Source: an uncultured Lachnospiraceae bacterium
Lineage (GTDB): Bacteria > Bacillota > Clostridia > Lachnospirales > Lachnospiraceae
Direction of reading: 5' to 3'
DNA: 64,000 nucleotides
Assembly: GCA_902778165.1 (NCBI GenBank)
Contig: CACYWQ010000003.1
Span: forward strand, 62,001 to 126,000
Of this stretch, positions 27,979 to 38,059 are shown piece after piece. Position numbers and translations under genes: made by a program. Numbering within the stretch: position 1 is the stretch's first letter; every line of letters begins with the position of its first letter. Under the pieces are notes generated by a model. It saw only the letters and a program-made list of their open reading frames with translations. It did not search any database and had not been told where the DNA came from.

Positions 27979-28049
27979 TAAAAAATTAGGGCGACTGACT
28001 ATAATTCTGCCCCGGAGTATCTATGCCCGGGGCGAACCGTCAATCGCCC
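27979..28049 (-). terminator. Terminator of clpB
   Basis: A compound structure: outer GGGCGA/TCGCCC with GAC/GTC pairing, and an inner GCCCCGG/CCGGGGC stem. On the minus strand it is followed by TAATTTTTTATT. It lies 25 bases after the clpB stop. Confidence 0.8.
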
Positions 28050-28074
28050 GTTTCTTAGTCACATATTACAGTAT

Positions 28075-30654
28075 TTACTTAACCGAAGCCGTAAGGGCAT
28101 CCCCTGATCTGTCTATATAGATTGTTCGCCCTGCATCGATATCACCCTCTAGGATAAGCCTAGCAGATAAAGTCTCCACATTTTTCTGCATATAGCGCTT
28201 AAGGGGTCTTGCTCCGTATATGGGATCATATGCATTATCCGCTATGAATCTCTTGGCATCATCGCTTATATCTATCTTAATGTCACGGTCTGCTAATCGC
28301 TTATTAAGATCAGCAAGAATAAGATCCACGATTCCGCCTATATTGTCCTTGGTAAGAGGCTTAAACAGGATGGTCTCATCCAATCTGTTAAGGAATTCGG
28401 GCCTGAAATGTGCCCTGAGTTCATCCATAACCGCTTTCTCAGCATCAGGCTTTATATTGCCTTCGGGGTCTATTCCGTCAATAAGGTACTGCGCTCCGAT
28501 ATTGGATGTCATTATAAGAATGGTGTTCTTAAAGTCCACTGTTCTTCCCTGGCTGTCCGTTATGCGACCGTCATCAAGCACCTGTAACAGTACATTGAAT
28601 ACATCAGGATGAGCCTTCTCTACTTCATCAAACAATACAACGGAGTATGGCTTACGGCGAACGGCCTCTGTAAGCTGACCGCCTTCATCATATCCCACAT
28701 ATCCGGGAGGCGCTCCGATAAGTCTTGATACGGAGTATTTCTCCATATACTCGGACATATCGATACGTACCATGTTATTCTCATCATCAAATAAGCTTTC
28801 GGCAAGGCTCTTGGCAAGCTCGGTCTTACCCACACCGGTAGGACCTAAGAATAAGAAGGAACCTATGGGCTTGCTGGGATCTTTGATACCTGCCTTGGAT
28901 CTTATGATCGCCTCAGTAACCTTGGTCACACCTTCATCCTGACCTATAACTCTCTTATGGAGTTCTTCATCAAGATGCAGGGTCTTATTGCGCTCGGATT
29001 CTCCGAGTTTGCTTACAGGGATTCCGGTCCAACGAGATACGATCCTTGCTATCTCCTCATCGGTTACGGCCTCATGGACAAGTTTCATCTGACCGCCCAC
29101 TGCGGCTTCCTCTGATTCTAGCTTTCTTAATACTTCGGGAAGGATGCCGTATTCAAGCTCTCCCGCCTTCTCATAATCGCCTTCACGTTTGGCGATCTCT
29201 ATGTCATTCTTAAGCTGTTCGCGCTGTTCTCTTAACTTGGAGAGTTTATCAACGGCAGCTTTCTCATTATCAAGTTCGGCTTTCTTGACATTATACTCAT
29301 CCTGAAGTTCCGCCAGTTCTTTCTGTAATGCCTCAAGACGCTCCTTGGATAACTTATCCTCTTCTTTCTTAAGCGCAGCTTCTTCTATCTGAAGCTGTGT
29401 GATCTTACGACTCATCTCATCCATCTCTGCAGGCATGGAATCCATCTCTGTCTTAATCAATGCACAGGCCTCATCAACAAGGTCTATGGCCTTATCAGGC
29501 AAGAATCTGTCGCTTATATATCTGTGAGATAAGGTCGCCGCTGACACAAGCGCATTATCCAAGATCTTAACATGGTGGTAATTCTCATATCTCTCCTTAA
29601 GACCTCTTAAGATAGAAATAGTATCTTCAACCGTAGGTTCATCTACCATAACCGGCTGGAATCTTCTCTCAAGGGCCGCATCCTTCTCGATATACTGTCT
29701 GTATTCGTTAAGAGTGGTCGCACCTATACAATGCAGCTCGCCTCTTGCAAGCATGGGCTTAAGCATATTGCCGGCGTCAAGTGCACCGTCAGTCTTGCCG
29801 GCACCGACTATGGTATGAAGTTCATCTATAAATAAGATGATCTCACCGTCGCTGTTCTTGACATCTTCAAGCACGGCCTTAAGTCTTTCTTCGAATTCAC
29901 CTCTGTATTTGGCGCCTGCTACAAGTGCGCCCATATCAAGAGCAAATATCTTCTTATCCGCCAGAGCCTGAGGCACATCACCTCTTGCGATTCGTTGTGC
30001 AAGTCCTTCGGCCACGGCTGTCTTGCCGACACCGGGCTCACCTATAAGCACGGGATTGTTCTTGGTCTTTCTTGAAAGGATACGGATCACGTTCCTTATC
30101 TCTTCATCACGTCCGATGACGGGATCAAGCTTCTGATCCTTGGCCTTGGCCACAAGTTCCTGGCCATACTTCTCCAGAGTGTCGTATGTAGCCTCGGGAT
30201 TATCGCTTGTCACGGTATGATTACCCCTGACTGCCGCAAGCGCCTGAAGGAAACGGTCTCTTGTGATACCATATTCCTTAAATATAGATTTAATTTCTGT
30301 GTTGGGATTCTTGAGTATGCATAAGAAGATATGCTCAACCGATACATATTCATCCCCCATCTGCTTAGCCTCATCCTCAGCTGTCACCAGGACTTTGTTA
30401 AGCGCCTGACTGACATAGGGCTGTCCGCCCTGTACTTTGACTCTCTTATCAAGTGCCTGCTCAACACGCCTCTTAAATTCCGAGAATCTGATATCCATCT
30501 TCTCAATCAGCTTAGCTATAAGGCTGTCATCTATTGTGATCAAAGAATACAGCAGATGCTCTTGATCAATCTCCTGGTTACCGTATTCCATGGCAACCTT
30601 ATCCATGTTCTGTACCGCTTCTATAGATTTCTGTGTAAATTTGCTTATGTTCAT
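28075..30654 (-). CDS. clpB: Chaperone ClpB (protein disaggregase)
   Basis: Hexameric AAA+ disaggregase that works with DnaK. Clp_N occupies residues 1-145. AAA1 has GEPGVGKT, and a long middle coiled coil rich in Lys/Glu (about 400-520) distinguishes ClpB from ClpC. AAA2 has [14 protein letters not shown]. There is no LGF/IGF ClpP loop, as expected for ClpB. 859 residues is standard. The SD GGAAGGAGGG precedes the ATG. Transcription starts about 160 bases upstream under a CIRCE operator, and the leader contains a structured insertion with a second copy of the SD region. Confidence 0.97.
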   Translation of the reverse strand: MNISKFTQKSIEAVQNMDKVAMEYGNQEIDQEHLLYSLITIDDSLIAKLIEKMDIRFSEFKRRVEQALDKRVKVQGGQPYVSQALNKVLVTAEDEAKQMGDEYVSVEHIFLCILKNPNTEIKSIFKEYGITRDRFLQALAAVRGNHTVTSDNPEATYDTLEKYGQELVAKAKDQKLDPVIGRDEEIRNVIRILSRKTKNNPVLIGEPGVGKTAVAEGLAQRIARGDVPQALADKKIFALDMGALVAGAKYRGEFEERLKAVLEDVKNSDGEIILFIDELHTIVGAGKTDGALDAGNMLKPMLARGELHCIGATTLNEYRQYIEKDAALERRFQPVMVDEPTVEDTISILRGLKERYENYHHVKILDNALVSAATLSHRYISDRFLPDKAIDLVDEACALIKTEMDSMPAEMDEMSRKITQLQIEEAALKKEEDKLSKERLEALQKELAELQDEYNVKKAELDNEKAAVDKLSKLREQREQLKNDIEIAKREGDYEKAGELEYGILPEVLRKLESEEAAVGGQMKLVHEAVTDEEIARIVSRWTGIPVSKLGESERNKTLHLDEELHKRVIGQDEGVTKVTEAIIRSKAGIKDPSKPIGSFLFLGPTGVGKTELAKSLAESLFDDENNMVRIDMSEYMEKYSVSRLIGAPPGYVGYDEGGQLTEAVRRKPYSVVLFDEVEKAHPDVFNVLLQVLDDGRITDSQGRTVDFKNTILIMTSNIGAQYLIDGIDPEGNIKPDAEKAVMDELRAHFRPEFLNRLDETILFKPLTKDNIGGIVDLILADLNKRLADRDIKIDISDDAKRFIADNAYDPIYGARPLKRYMQKNVETLSARLILEGDIDAGRTIYIDRSGDALTASVK

Positions 30655-30656
30655 AT

Positions 30657-30801
30657 TTCCCTCCTTCCGAGCATTTATGCGAGGTCCGCGAGGCGAATGT
30701 CAGATTCGCCGATGCGATCAAGCGATTTGGGCTCGGCTCAAATCGCAGGTGTGATAAATGCTGTATCAGCAGCGTTTATCACACTGTTCCTCCCTTCCGA
30801 G
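30657..30801 (-). repeat. Structured insertion in the clpB leader flanked by near-identical 15-base repeats
   Basis: Two copies of a 15-base sequence containing the SD complement (30657-30671 and 30787-30801, ending CCTTCCGAG) match at 13 of 15 positions and flank 115 bases. That interval folds into three hairpins: GGCGAAT/ATTCGCC (30692-30710), GCGATTTG/CAAATCGC (30722-30746) and GTGTGATAAA/TTTATCACAC (30749-30784) with an inner TGCTG/CAGCA. The pattern looks like an inserted palindromic unit that duplicated its target, here the ribosome-binding region of clpB. Confidence 0.6.
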
Positions 30802-30823
30802 TTCGCTCTCCCTTTTGATTATT

Positions 30824-30851
30824 ATTATATCCCATAATTAGCACTCGTCAA
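30824..30851 (-). promoter_or_regulatory. Promoter of clpB
   Basis: Minus-strand TTGACG (30851-30846), a 16-base spacer and TATAAT (30829-30824). The -35 hexamer lies inside the CIRCE spacer, so repressor binding would exclude RNA polymerase. Confidence 0.8.
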
Positions 30852-30864
30852 TGCCGAGTGCTAA
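30838..30864. promoter_or_regulatory. CIRCE operator (HrcA-binding site)
   Basis: TTAGCACTC, nine bases, then GAGTGCTAA: an exact match to the CIRCE consensus. HrcA represses class I heat-shock genes through this element, so clpB here should be an HrcA target, probably together with dnaK and groE elsewhere. Confidence 0.95.
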
Positions 30865-30917
30865 TAAAAATAGTTAAATATTTATAAACAGCGAAACTTC
30901 CTATTTTCATGACAAGC

Positions 30918-30948
30918 GAAAGCCCCGTGGCATAACCACGGGGCTTTC
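30918..30948 (-). terminator. Terminator downstream of the 21-residue micro-ORF
   Basis: A perfect 13-bp stem (GAAAGCCCCGTGG with CCACGGGGCTTTC) and a five-base loop. It lies 50 bases after the micro-ORF stop and isolates it from the clpB promoter. Confidence 0.8.
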
Positions 30949-30998
30949 TTAAGTATGACAACACTATTTATTGTGAATACCGATATTATAGGGACGAC

Positions 30999-31064
30999 TT
31001 ACCTTGAAAATGTGTCGTAATACTCTTCCATTGCCTTCTCAATAAGTTCAAATAATCTCTTCAT
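30999..31064 (-). CDS. 21-residue micro-ORF with full expression signals
   Basis: Begins MKRLFELIEK and ends DTFSR. The charge pattern (Lys/Arg near the ends, Glu in the middle, hydrophobic residues every third or fourth position) suggests an amphipathic helix. An AAAGGAGGT Shine-Dalgarno, the strongest possible, lies six bases before the ATG. A promoter (TTTACA-17-TATGAT) lies 86 bases upstream and a strong terminator follows. It is divergent from a LysR regulator. I do not recognise the family. It could encode a small functional protein, or the transcript itself could act as a small RNA. Confidence 0.65.
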   Translation of the reverse strand: MKRLFELIEKAMEEYYDTFSR

Positions 31065-31149
31065 AACCGTACCTCCTTTGCACTGTATCAACCTTTAAAC
31101 TATACCTTTGTGTTCTGTATCTTAGAGGTTCTTCCCTCTTTCTGATTAA

Positions 31150-31178
31150 ATCATATCAGATTGACTTGTTAGTGTAAA
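31150..31178 (-). promoter_or_regulatory. Promoter of the micro-ORF transcript
   Basis: Minus-strand TTTACA (31178-31173), 17 bases and TATGAT (31155-31150). It overlaps the oppositely directed lysR promoter. Confidence 0.6.
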
Positions 31179-31189
31179 ATACATATAAT
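31161..31189 (+). promoter_or_regulatory. Promoter of the LysR-family gene
   Basis: TTGACT (31161-31166), 17 bases and TATAAT (31184-31189). A near-consensus promoter giving a leader of about 54 bases. Confidence 0.8.
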
Positions 31190-31201
31190 GTAATAGTGGT
31201 C

Positions 31202-31216
31202 ATACCTTATTGGTAT
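31202..31216. promoter_or_regulatory. Probable LysR-type operator
   Basis: ATACC-N5-GGTAT is a perfect dyad that fits the T-N11-A LysR-box pattern. It lies just downstream of the expected lysR start site, where binding could repress lysR itself. Confidence 0.55.
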
Positions 31217-31249
31217 ATCTGTTATTTGTATATAAAGAGGGATTAGACT

Positions 31250-32125
31250 ATGGAATTACGACATATAAGATACTTTCTTACGGTTGCAGAAGAAGGAAGC
31301 TTTACCAAGGCTGCAGACAAACTGCTTATTGCGCAGCCGCCGTTAAGTCGTCAGATCAGAGATCTTGAAGAAGAACTGGATGCCAAATTATTCGAACGTA
31401 AGAATCACGGCGTGACACTTACGGAAGCAGGTGTACGTTTCAGGCAGTATGCAAGTCAGATTGCGGCATTATCAGATCGTTCTATAGAAGATATTAGAGA
31501 TATGAGCGAAGGTTTGCAGGGAATACTCTATCTGGCTACCGTTGAAGCCAAGGCACCTCAGATACTCTCAGGCTGGATAGCGGGATTTGCCCAGGAATAC
31601 CCTCATGTAGAATTCAACCTCTGGAACGGCAATACGGATGATATCGTCCAGAGGATCCACAACGGTCTGTGTGAGATCGGCTTAATCACCGCGCCTTTTG
31701 ATGAAGAATCTCTTGAAGGTGTCGAAGTCTATAAAGAGCCATGGGTAGCCATTATGCCAAGCGACCACCCTCTTGCACTTATTCCCGGAGATACTGTGGA
31801 ATTATCCAAACTTGCTCCCTACGGACTCTTAATTCCCTCAAGAGCTTCAAGACTTAAGGAGATTGAGGATTGGTTTGCTCCTCTTGATATAGTACCGAGG
31901 ATTGTATGTCGACTGGCGCATATGCAGAATGCAATAGAGCTAACAAGAAAGGGTGTAGGTATATCGATATTCCCCGGTGCAGTAGCCGACTATATAGGCG
32001 AGGATATCGCCGTTAAGCGCATTACCTCGCCTGATGTGTTCGCTACTTATATATGTGTCCGAGACAAGGAACGTAAATTATCCATGGTCGCGGAGAAATT
32101 CTGGGAGACTTACTGCTTAGAATAA
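31250..32125 (+). CDS. LysR family transcriptional regulator
   Basis: 291 residues. The N-terminal winged helix-turn-helix begins MELRHIRYFLTVAEEGSFTK, and AADKLLIAQPPLSRQIRDLE is the recognition segment. A periplasmic-binding-like effector domain follows (about 90-290). It resembles the CynR/CatR-like group in its MELRHLRYF opening; the ligand is unknown. The SD GAGGG is eight bases before the ATG. It diverges from the micro-ORF and converges with glpK, whose stop codon is one base away, leaving no room for a terminator between them. Confidence 0.93.
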   Translation: MELRHIRYFLTVAEEGSFTKAADKLLIAQPPLSRQIRDLEEELDAKLFERKNHGVTLTEAGVRFRQYASQIAALSDRSIEDIRDMSEGLQGILYLATVEAKAPQILSGWIAGFAQEYPHVEFNLWNGNTDDIVQRIHNGLCEIGLITAPFDEESLEGVEVYKEPWVAIMPSDHPLALIPGDTVELSKLAPYGLLIPSRASRLKEIEDWFAPLDIVPRIVCRLAHMQNAIELTRKGVGISIFPGAVADYIGEDIAVKRITSPDVFATYICVRDKERKLSMVAEKFWETYCLE

Positions 32126-32126
32126 T

Positions 32127-34095
<1,969 letters not shown>

Positions 34096-34105
34096 ATATC
34101 CTCCA

Positions 34106-35290
34106 TTACATCTTGGACATTGGCATTCGCAGTCCGTCACTTTCTATTAACTTAAGCATACATCCCACAACCTCCGGATCAAACTGGGTTCCGGAATTCT
34201 TCTTAAGTTCGGCAATAATCTCTTCTTTGCTAAGCCTTGGCCTGTAGCAACGATCTGAACTCATGGCATCATATGAATCTGCCACACAGATAATACGGGC
34301 AAAGAACGGAATATTCTCTCCGGATAAACCGGTAGGGTATCCTGTACCGTCATAATGCTCATGGTGATATCTTGCACCGTCTGCAATACCGTCTATCTCA
34401 GTGAAATCCTTAAGAATCTCAGCTCCTTTGGCTGCATGAGTCTCTATAATGGCTCTTTCATCGGGATCAAGTCTGCCGGGCTTATTAAGTATCTCATCGG
34501 GAATATAGACCTTACCTATATCATGCAGAAGCGCAATGTAATATATTAGTTCTATATCCTTGGGCGGAAGCTTAAGCTTCTTGGCAAGTTCCCTTGAATA
34601 ATGTGCCACACGTGTCGAATGACCCTTGGTTGAAGGGTCTTTGGTATCGATGAAATTAGAGAAGGTCTGCATCGTCTGAACTATAATGCTCTTATCCTTC
34701 TCGCGCTCCCTTCTCATGGGACCGAGTCTTGTATCAACAATGACGGTAGTAATTATACCGATTATGATGCCTATCGTGAACAGAAGATTGATCCAGAATA
34801 CAGGATAATCCGTCATATGAAAAACAGGTTCAACCGAGAGCACTAACTCATTAAGATCTTCTATTTCATCATTAATTATAATGAATCCGAAGCTCTGAAT
34901 ATCTCTTGCTTCTACCAGTCTGCTATGTTCCTTGCCGACCACCTTAAGCAGTCTTCCGTCCAGTTCATACTCCACATTCCATGAATCGGTCATTCTTGCA
35001 CTCTTGGGCAATCTTATGACCATACTCCAGTTGGTCAGATTCTGTGAAGTATTATTATGAATAACACAGTCATATTGTATTCCGTATTCGGTCGGGCCTT
35101 CCACCCAATCCTTGGAATGATCAAGTGTTACGAATATATCATCTTCTGAGTCCTCGGACATATGCGTCTTCTGATCTATTGTCATGGTAACCGGCACAGA
35201 AACCTTATACTCAAGCACACTGTAAAAGAACATATTAAGAAGCGCCAATGCTCCGAATACAAATATCTTTAATCCGTTCTTCTTAAACAT
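34106..35290 (-). CDS. Membrane-anchored HD-GYP cyclic-di-GMP phosphodiesterase
   Basis: 394 residues. An N-terminal membrane helix is followed by an extracytoplasmic domain of about 140 residues with a beta-rich look (SKDWVEGPTEYGIQYDC). A second helix (FWINLLFTIGIIIGIITTVI) leads to a C-terminal HD-GYP domain with HSTRVAHYS, ALLHDIGKVYIPDEIL and YHHEHYDGTGYP. All metal-binding His/Asp residues and the GYP motif are present, so it should hydrolyse c-di-GMP. The start is uncertain: ATG 35290 or TTG 35293, both poorly placed relative to the AGGA at 35307-35310. That SD instead suits a five-codon ORF (35283-35300) that overlaps the start. Confidence 0.9.
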   Translation of the reverse strand: MFKKNGLKIFVFGALALLNMFFYSVLEYKVSVPVTMTIDQKTHMSEDSEDDIFVTLDHSKDWVEGPTEYGIQYDCVIHNNTSQNLTNWSMVIRLPKSARMTDSWNVEYELDGRLLKVVGKEHSRLVEARDIQSFGFIIINDEIEDLNELVLSVEPVFHMTDYPVFWINLLFTIGIIIGIITTVIVDTRLGPMRREREKDKSIIVQTMQTFSNFIDTKDPSTKGHSTRVAHYSRELAKKLKLPPKDIELIYYIALLHDIGKVYIPDEILNKPGRLDPDERAIIETHAAKGAEILKDFTEIDGIADGARYHHEHYDGTGYPTGLSGENIPFFARIICVADSYDAMSSDRCYRPRLSKEEIIAELKKNSGTQFDPEVVGCMLKLIESDGLRMPMSKM

Positions 35291-35407
35291 CAATACACAT
35301 GTTTAGTCCTTTCGATACATAATTAAATTTACTATTTCCTTATATAAATGTCAATAAAACCAAGATTATAAGCAATCCATAACACATCAAAAAATTATAA
35401 AACATAC

Positions 35408-35435
35408 TTGACATTATGAATTTATGTGATAATAT
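35408..35435 (+). promoter_or_regulatory. Promoter of the arsR-HMA-ATPase unit
   Basis: TTGACA (35408-35413), a 16-base spacer and TAATAT (35430-35435), lying immediately upstream of the operator dyad. Confidence 0.7.
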
Positions 35436-35436
35436 G

Positions 35437-35462
35437 AACATATGAGCAGTCGTTCATATGTT
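35437..35462. promoter_or_regulatory. ArsR/SmtB-type operator
   Basis: AACATATGA and TCATATGTT form a perfect 9-bp dyad with an 8-base spacer at the expected transcription start. It matches the ATATGA...TCATAT core of SmtB/CzrA-class operators. Confidence 0.75.
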
Positions 35463-35488
35463 ATTTGTAACAGACAAAGGAGAATCCA

Positions 35489-35782
35489 ATGGGTAAGATG
35501 CCAAATGACGAAACATTGTATGACTTATCAGAATTCTACAAAGTGTTCGGAGATTATACGAGGGTTAAGATCCTCTGCGTCTTAAGAGACGGAGAACTGT
35601 GCGTACAGGACATAGCGTCAAAGCTTAACATGACACAGTCGGCTATATCTCACCAGTTAAGAGTTCTTAAGGCTAACAGTCTGGTTCTTGGCAGACGTGA
35701 CGGCAAGGCAATACTATACAGTCTGGCCGACGATCACATTGCAGGCATCCTTGATATGGGTCTTGAACATATCCTTGAATAG
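35489..35782 (+). CDS. ArsR/SmtB family metal-sensing repressor
   Basis: 97-residue winged-helix repressor. The recognition helix region is MTQSAISHQLRVLKANSLV. The alpha-3 motif reads ELCVQDIA with a single Cys, not the ELCVCD pair of As/Cd sensors. The last helix carries Asp81-x-His83 and His94 with 11-residue spacing, then Glu97. This reproduces the CzrA/SmtB alpha-5 zinc site (Asp, His, His) with Glu in the last position, so zinc or cobalt sensing is likely. The SD AAAGGAG precedes the ATG. It is first of a three-gene plus-strand unit with an HMA protein and a P1B ATPase. Confidence 0.92.
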   Translation: MGKMPNDETLYDLSEFYKVFGDYTRVKILCVLRDGELCVQDIASKLNMTQSAISHQLRVLKANSLVLGRRDGKAILYSLADDHIAGILDMGLEHILE

Positions 35783-35829
35783 CTGCCAAAGATTCTATCA
35801 ATTAATTACTACATAATCGGAGGTTTGAT

Positions 35830-36054
35830 ATGAACAAATTATTTATCTTGGAAGATTTGGATTGCGCACACTGCGCAGAGAAGATTCAGAACGATGTCGC
35901 AGAGATTGCCGGCGTAATAAGCAGCAAGTGCACTCTTCTTACACAGAAGCTTAAGCTTGAACTTGCAGATGATGCCGATGTTGCGGCAATAGTTAAGGAA
36001 GTTAAATCTATAGTTAACAAATATGAGCCCGATGTGACTGTGATTGAGAAATAG
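35830..36054 (+). CDS. Free-standing heavy-metal-associated (HMA) domain protein
   Basis: 74 residues with the metal-binding motif LDCAHCAEKIQ near the N-terminus and a ferredoxin-like beta-alpha-beta pattern. The SD CGGAGG precedes the ATG. The ATPase encoded next has no N-terminal HMA domain of its own, so this small protein probably serves as its detached metal-binding domain or metallochaperone. Confidence 0.88.
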   Translation: MNKLFILEDLDCAHCAEKIQNDVAEIAGVISSKCTLLTQKLKLELADDADVAAIVKEVKSIVNKYEPDVTVIEK

Positions 36055-36095
36055 GACTTATCATATATTATAGATAATAATCAGAGAGAAGCGCC

Positions 36096-38006
36096 ATGAG
36101 TAAGAAACTTAAGAAGAGACTGACAAGAATAATTATATGCCTTGCGGCATTCATATTAATCAAGATACTTGAAGAAGGGTTACATGTATTTGATACAGGC
36201 TACGGTCCGTACTGCATGCTTGCTTCTTATCTCATAGTGTATATCGCAATAAGTTACGATATTATTAAGAATGCGGCACTTAATACAATACGCGGAAGCA
36301 TGCTTGATGAGAATTTCTTAATGGTCATTGCTTCTGTGGGTGCATTCTTCATAGGCAGTTATTCCGAAGGTGTCGCTGTTATGCTCTTCTATCAAATCGG
36401 CGAATGGTTCCAGTCATATGCAGTGGGTAAATCCCGTGCATCCATCAAGGAACTTATGGATATCCGTCCCGATTATGCCGTTGTACTTCGTGACGGTACC
36501 GAATCGGAAGTGGATCCGGATGAGGTATCGGTCGGCGAGATAATAGTAGTTAAGCCCGGCGAGAAGATTCCGTTAGACGGAATAATTACGGAAGGCATAT
36601 CTTCTCTTGATACTAAGGCACTTACCGGTGAGAGCCTTCCCCGTGATGTAGTTGCGGGCAATGAAGTTATAAGCGGATGCATCAACTCAAACGGCCTTCT
36701 TCACATAGAAGTAACCAAGGAATTCAGCGAATCAACCGTAACCAAGATTCTTGAACTTGTAGAATCGGCAACAGATAAGAAGGCAGAATCCGAGAACTTT
36801 ATCTCAAGATTCGCAAGATACTATACTCCTGCAGTGGTGGGCGCAGCAGTATTATTAGCTGTTATCCCTTCGCTTATTACAGGCAATTGGCTGACATGGA
36901 TATATAGAGCTCTGTCCTTCTTAGTAATATCCTGCCCTTGTGCACTGGTAATAAGTATCCCTCTTAGTTTCTTCGGAGGAATAGGCGGAGCAGGCAGACA
37001 GGGAATTCTTGTCAAAGGAAGCAGTTATCTTGAACAGCTTGATAAAGCCGAGATAATTGCAATGGATAAGACAGGCACTCTTACCAAAGGTGTATTCGGT
37101 GTTGATTCAATTCACTGTATCGCACAGGATATATCCAAAGATCAGCTCCTTAAGATTGCAGCTACGGCAGAGAGTTACTCTTCCCACCCCATTGCAACTT
37201 CTCTTGTAAATGAATATCTTAGCAGAACGGGGCAGAATGCAGAGGAACTTAAGTCGCATATAGATAATATCTCTGAACTTGCCGGACACGGCATAGAGGC
37301 AGTAATAGACGGAATCGGTTACTATATAGGCAATGATGACCTTATGTCCGATAAGGGAATCGTTGTTAATAATCTGCCTGATGATGCGACATCCGTTGAA
37401 GTTGGAACCATCGTATATATCGCAGATCATAACAGAATCTTAGGCTGTATTTTATTATCTGACATAGTCAAAGAAGATGCCGCCGATGCTATCAAGGGTA
37501 TCAAAGCGGCAGGTGTTAAGCGTATCGTCATGCTTACAGGTGACAGAAAAGCGACTGCCGAAGCAGTCGCCGCAAGAATCGGTATTAATGAATATCATTC
37601 AGATCTGTTACCTGCCGATAAGGTCGATATAGTAGAGCAGCTCATAGCCGACAGGTCTGCAGATGGTAAACTTATATTTGTAGGTGACGGCATCAATGAC
37701 GCCCCGGTACTTGCCAGAGCGGATATCGGAATCGCCATGGGAGGACTTGGAAGCGATGCGGCAATCGAGGCCGCCGATATCGTGATCATGACGGATGAAC
37801 CCGCCAAGATTGCCAAGGCAATTCAAATATCGCGAAGAACTCTTCGCATAGTCAAAGAAAATATCGTATTTGCCATAGGCGTTAAGCTGCTTATCCTCTT
37901 ACTTGCAGCTGTAGGATTCGCCTCAATGTGGGCAGCCGTATTCGCCGATGTGGGTGTGGCATTCATAGCAATACTAAATGCCATGAGAGCACTCAAAACC
38001 GACTGA
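36096..38006 (+). CDS. P1B-type heavy-metal exporting ATPase (Zn/Cd/Pb group)
   Basis: 636 residues with eight expected membrane helices. The metal-path motif is SCPCALVIS (CPC 280-282) and the phosphorylation loop is DKTGTLTKG (Asp324). LTGESLP and GDGINDAPVLARADIGIAMG are also present. The last helices contain a conserved Lys (IGVKLLILLL) and an Asp-x-Gly (FADVGVAF), the P1B-2 signature for Zn2+/Cd2+/Pb2+ transport. No N-terminal HMA domain. It lies downstream of the ArsR-type sensor and the HMA protein, forming a metal-efflux operon. Confidence 0.93.
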   Translation: MSKKLKKRLTRIIICLAAFILIKILEEGLHVFDTGYGPYCMLASYLIVYIAISYDIIKNAALNTIRGSMLDENFLMVIASVGAFFIGSYSEGVAVMLFYQIGEWFQSYAVGKSRASIKELMDIRPDYAVVLRDGTESEVDPDEVSVGEIIVVKPGEKIPLDGIITEGISSLDTKALTGESLPRDVVAGNEVISGCINSNGLLHIEVTKEFSESTVTKILELVESATDKKAESENFISRFARYYTPAVVGAAVLLAVIPSLITGNWLTWIYRALSFLVISCPCALVISIPLSFFGGIGGAGRQGILVKGSSYLEQLDKAEIIAMDKTGTLTKGVFGVDSIHCIAQDISKDQLLKIAATAESYSSHPIATSLVNEYLSRTGQNAEELKSHIDNISELAGHGIEAVIDGIGYYIGNDDLMSDKGIVVNNLPDDATSVEVGTIVYIADHNRILGCILLSDIVKEDAADAIKGIKAAGVKRIVMLTGDRKATAEAVAARIGINEYHSDLLPADKVDIVEQLIADRSADGKLIFVGDGINDAPVLARADIGIAMGGLGSDAAIEAADIVIMTDEPAKIAKAIQISRRTLRIVKENIVFAIGVKLLILLLAAVGFASMWAAVFADVGVAFIAILNAMRALKTD

Positions 38007-38035
38007 TTATTATAATATCTGATTAAATAATAAAT

Positions 38036-38059
38036 GAGGGTCTGTTATTTCAGACCCTC
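38036..38059. terminator. Shared hairpin between the ATPase and lipoprotein genes
   Basis: GAGGGTCTG/CAGACCCTC with a six-base loop. The stop codon of the minus-strand lipoprotein gene lies in the loop and its last codons form one arm. It is positioned to end both converging transcripts. Confidence 0.7.

Noticed and set aside
30331-30837. Plus-strand open frame of 168 codons opposite the clpB 5' end
   Set aside because: It runs across the clpB start and its structured leader and is explained by the reverse of ClpB codons; no SD or domain.
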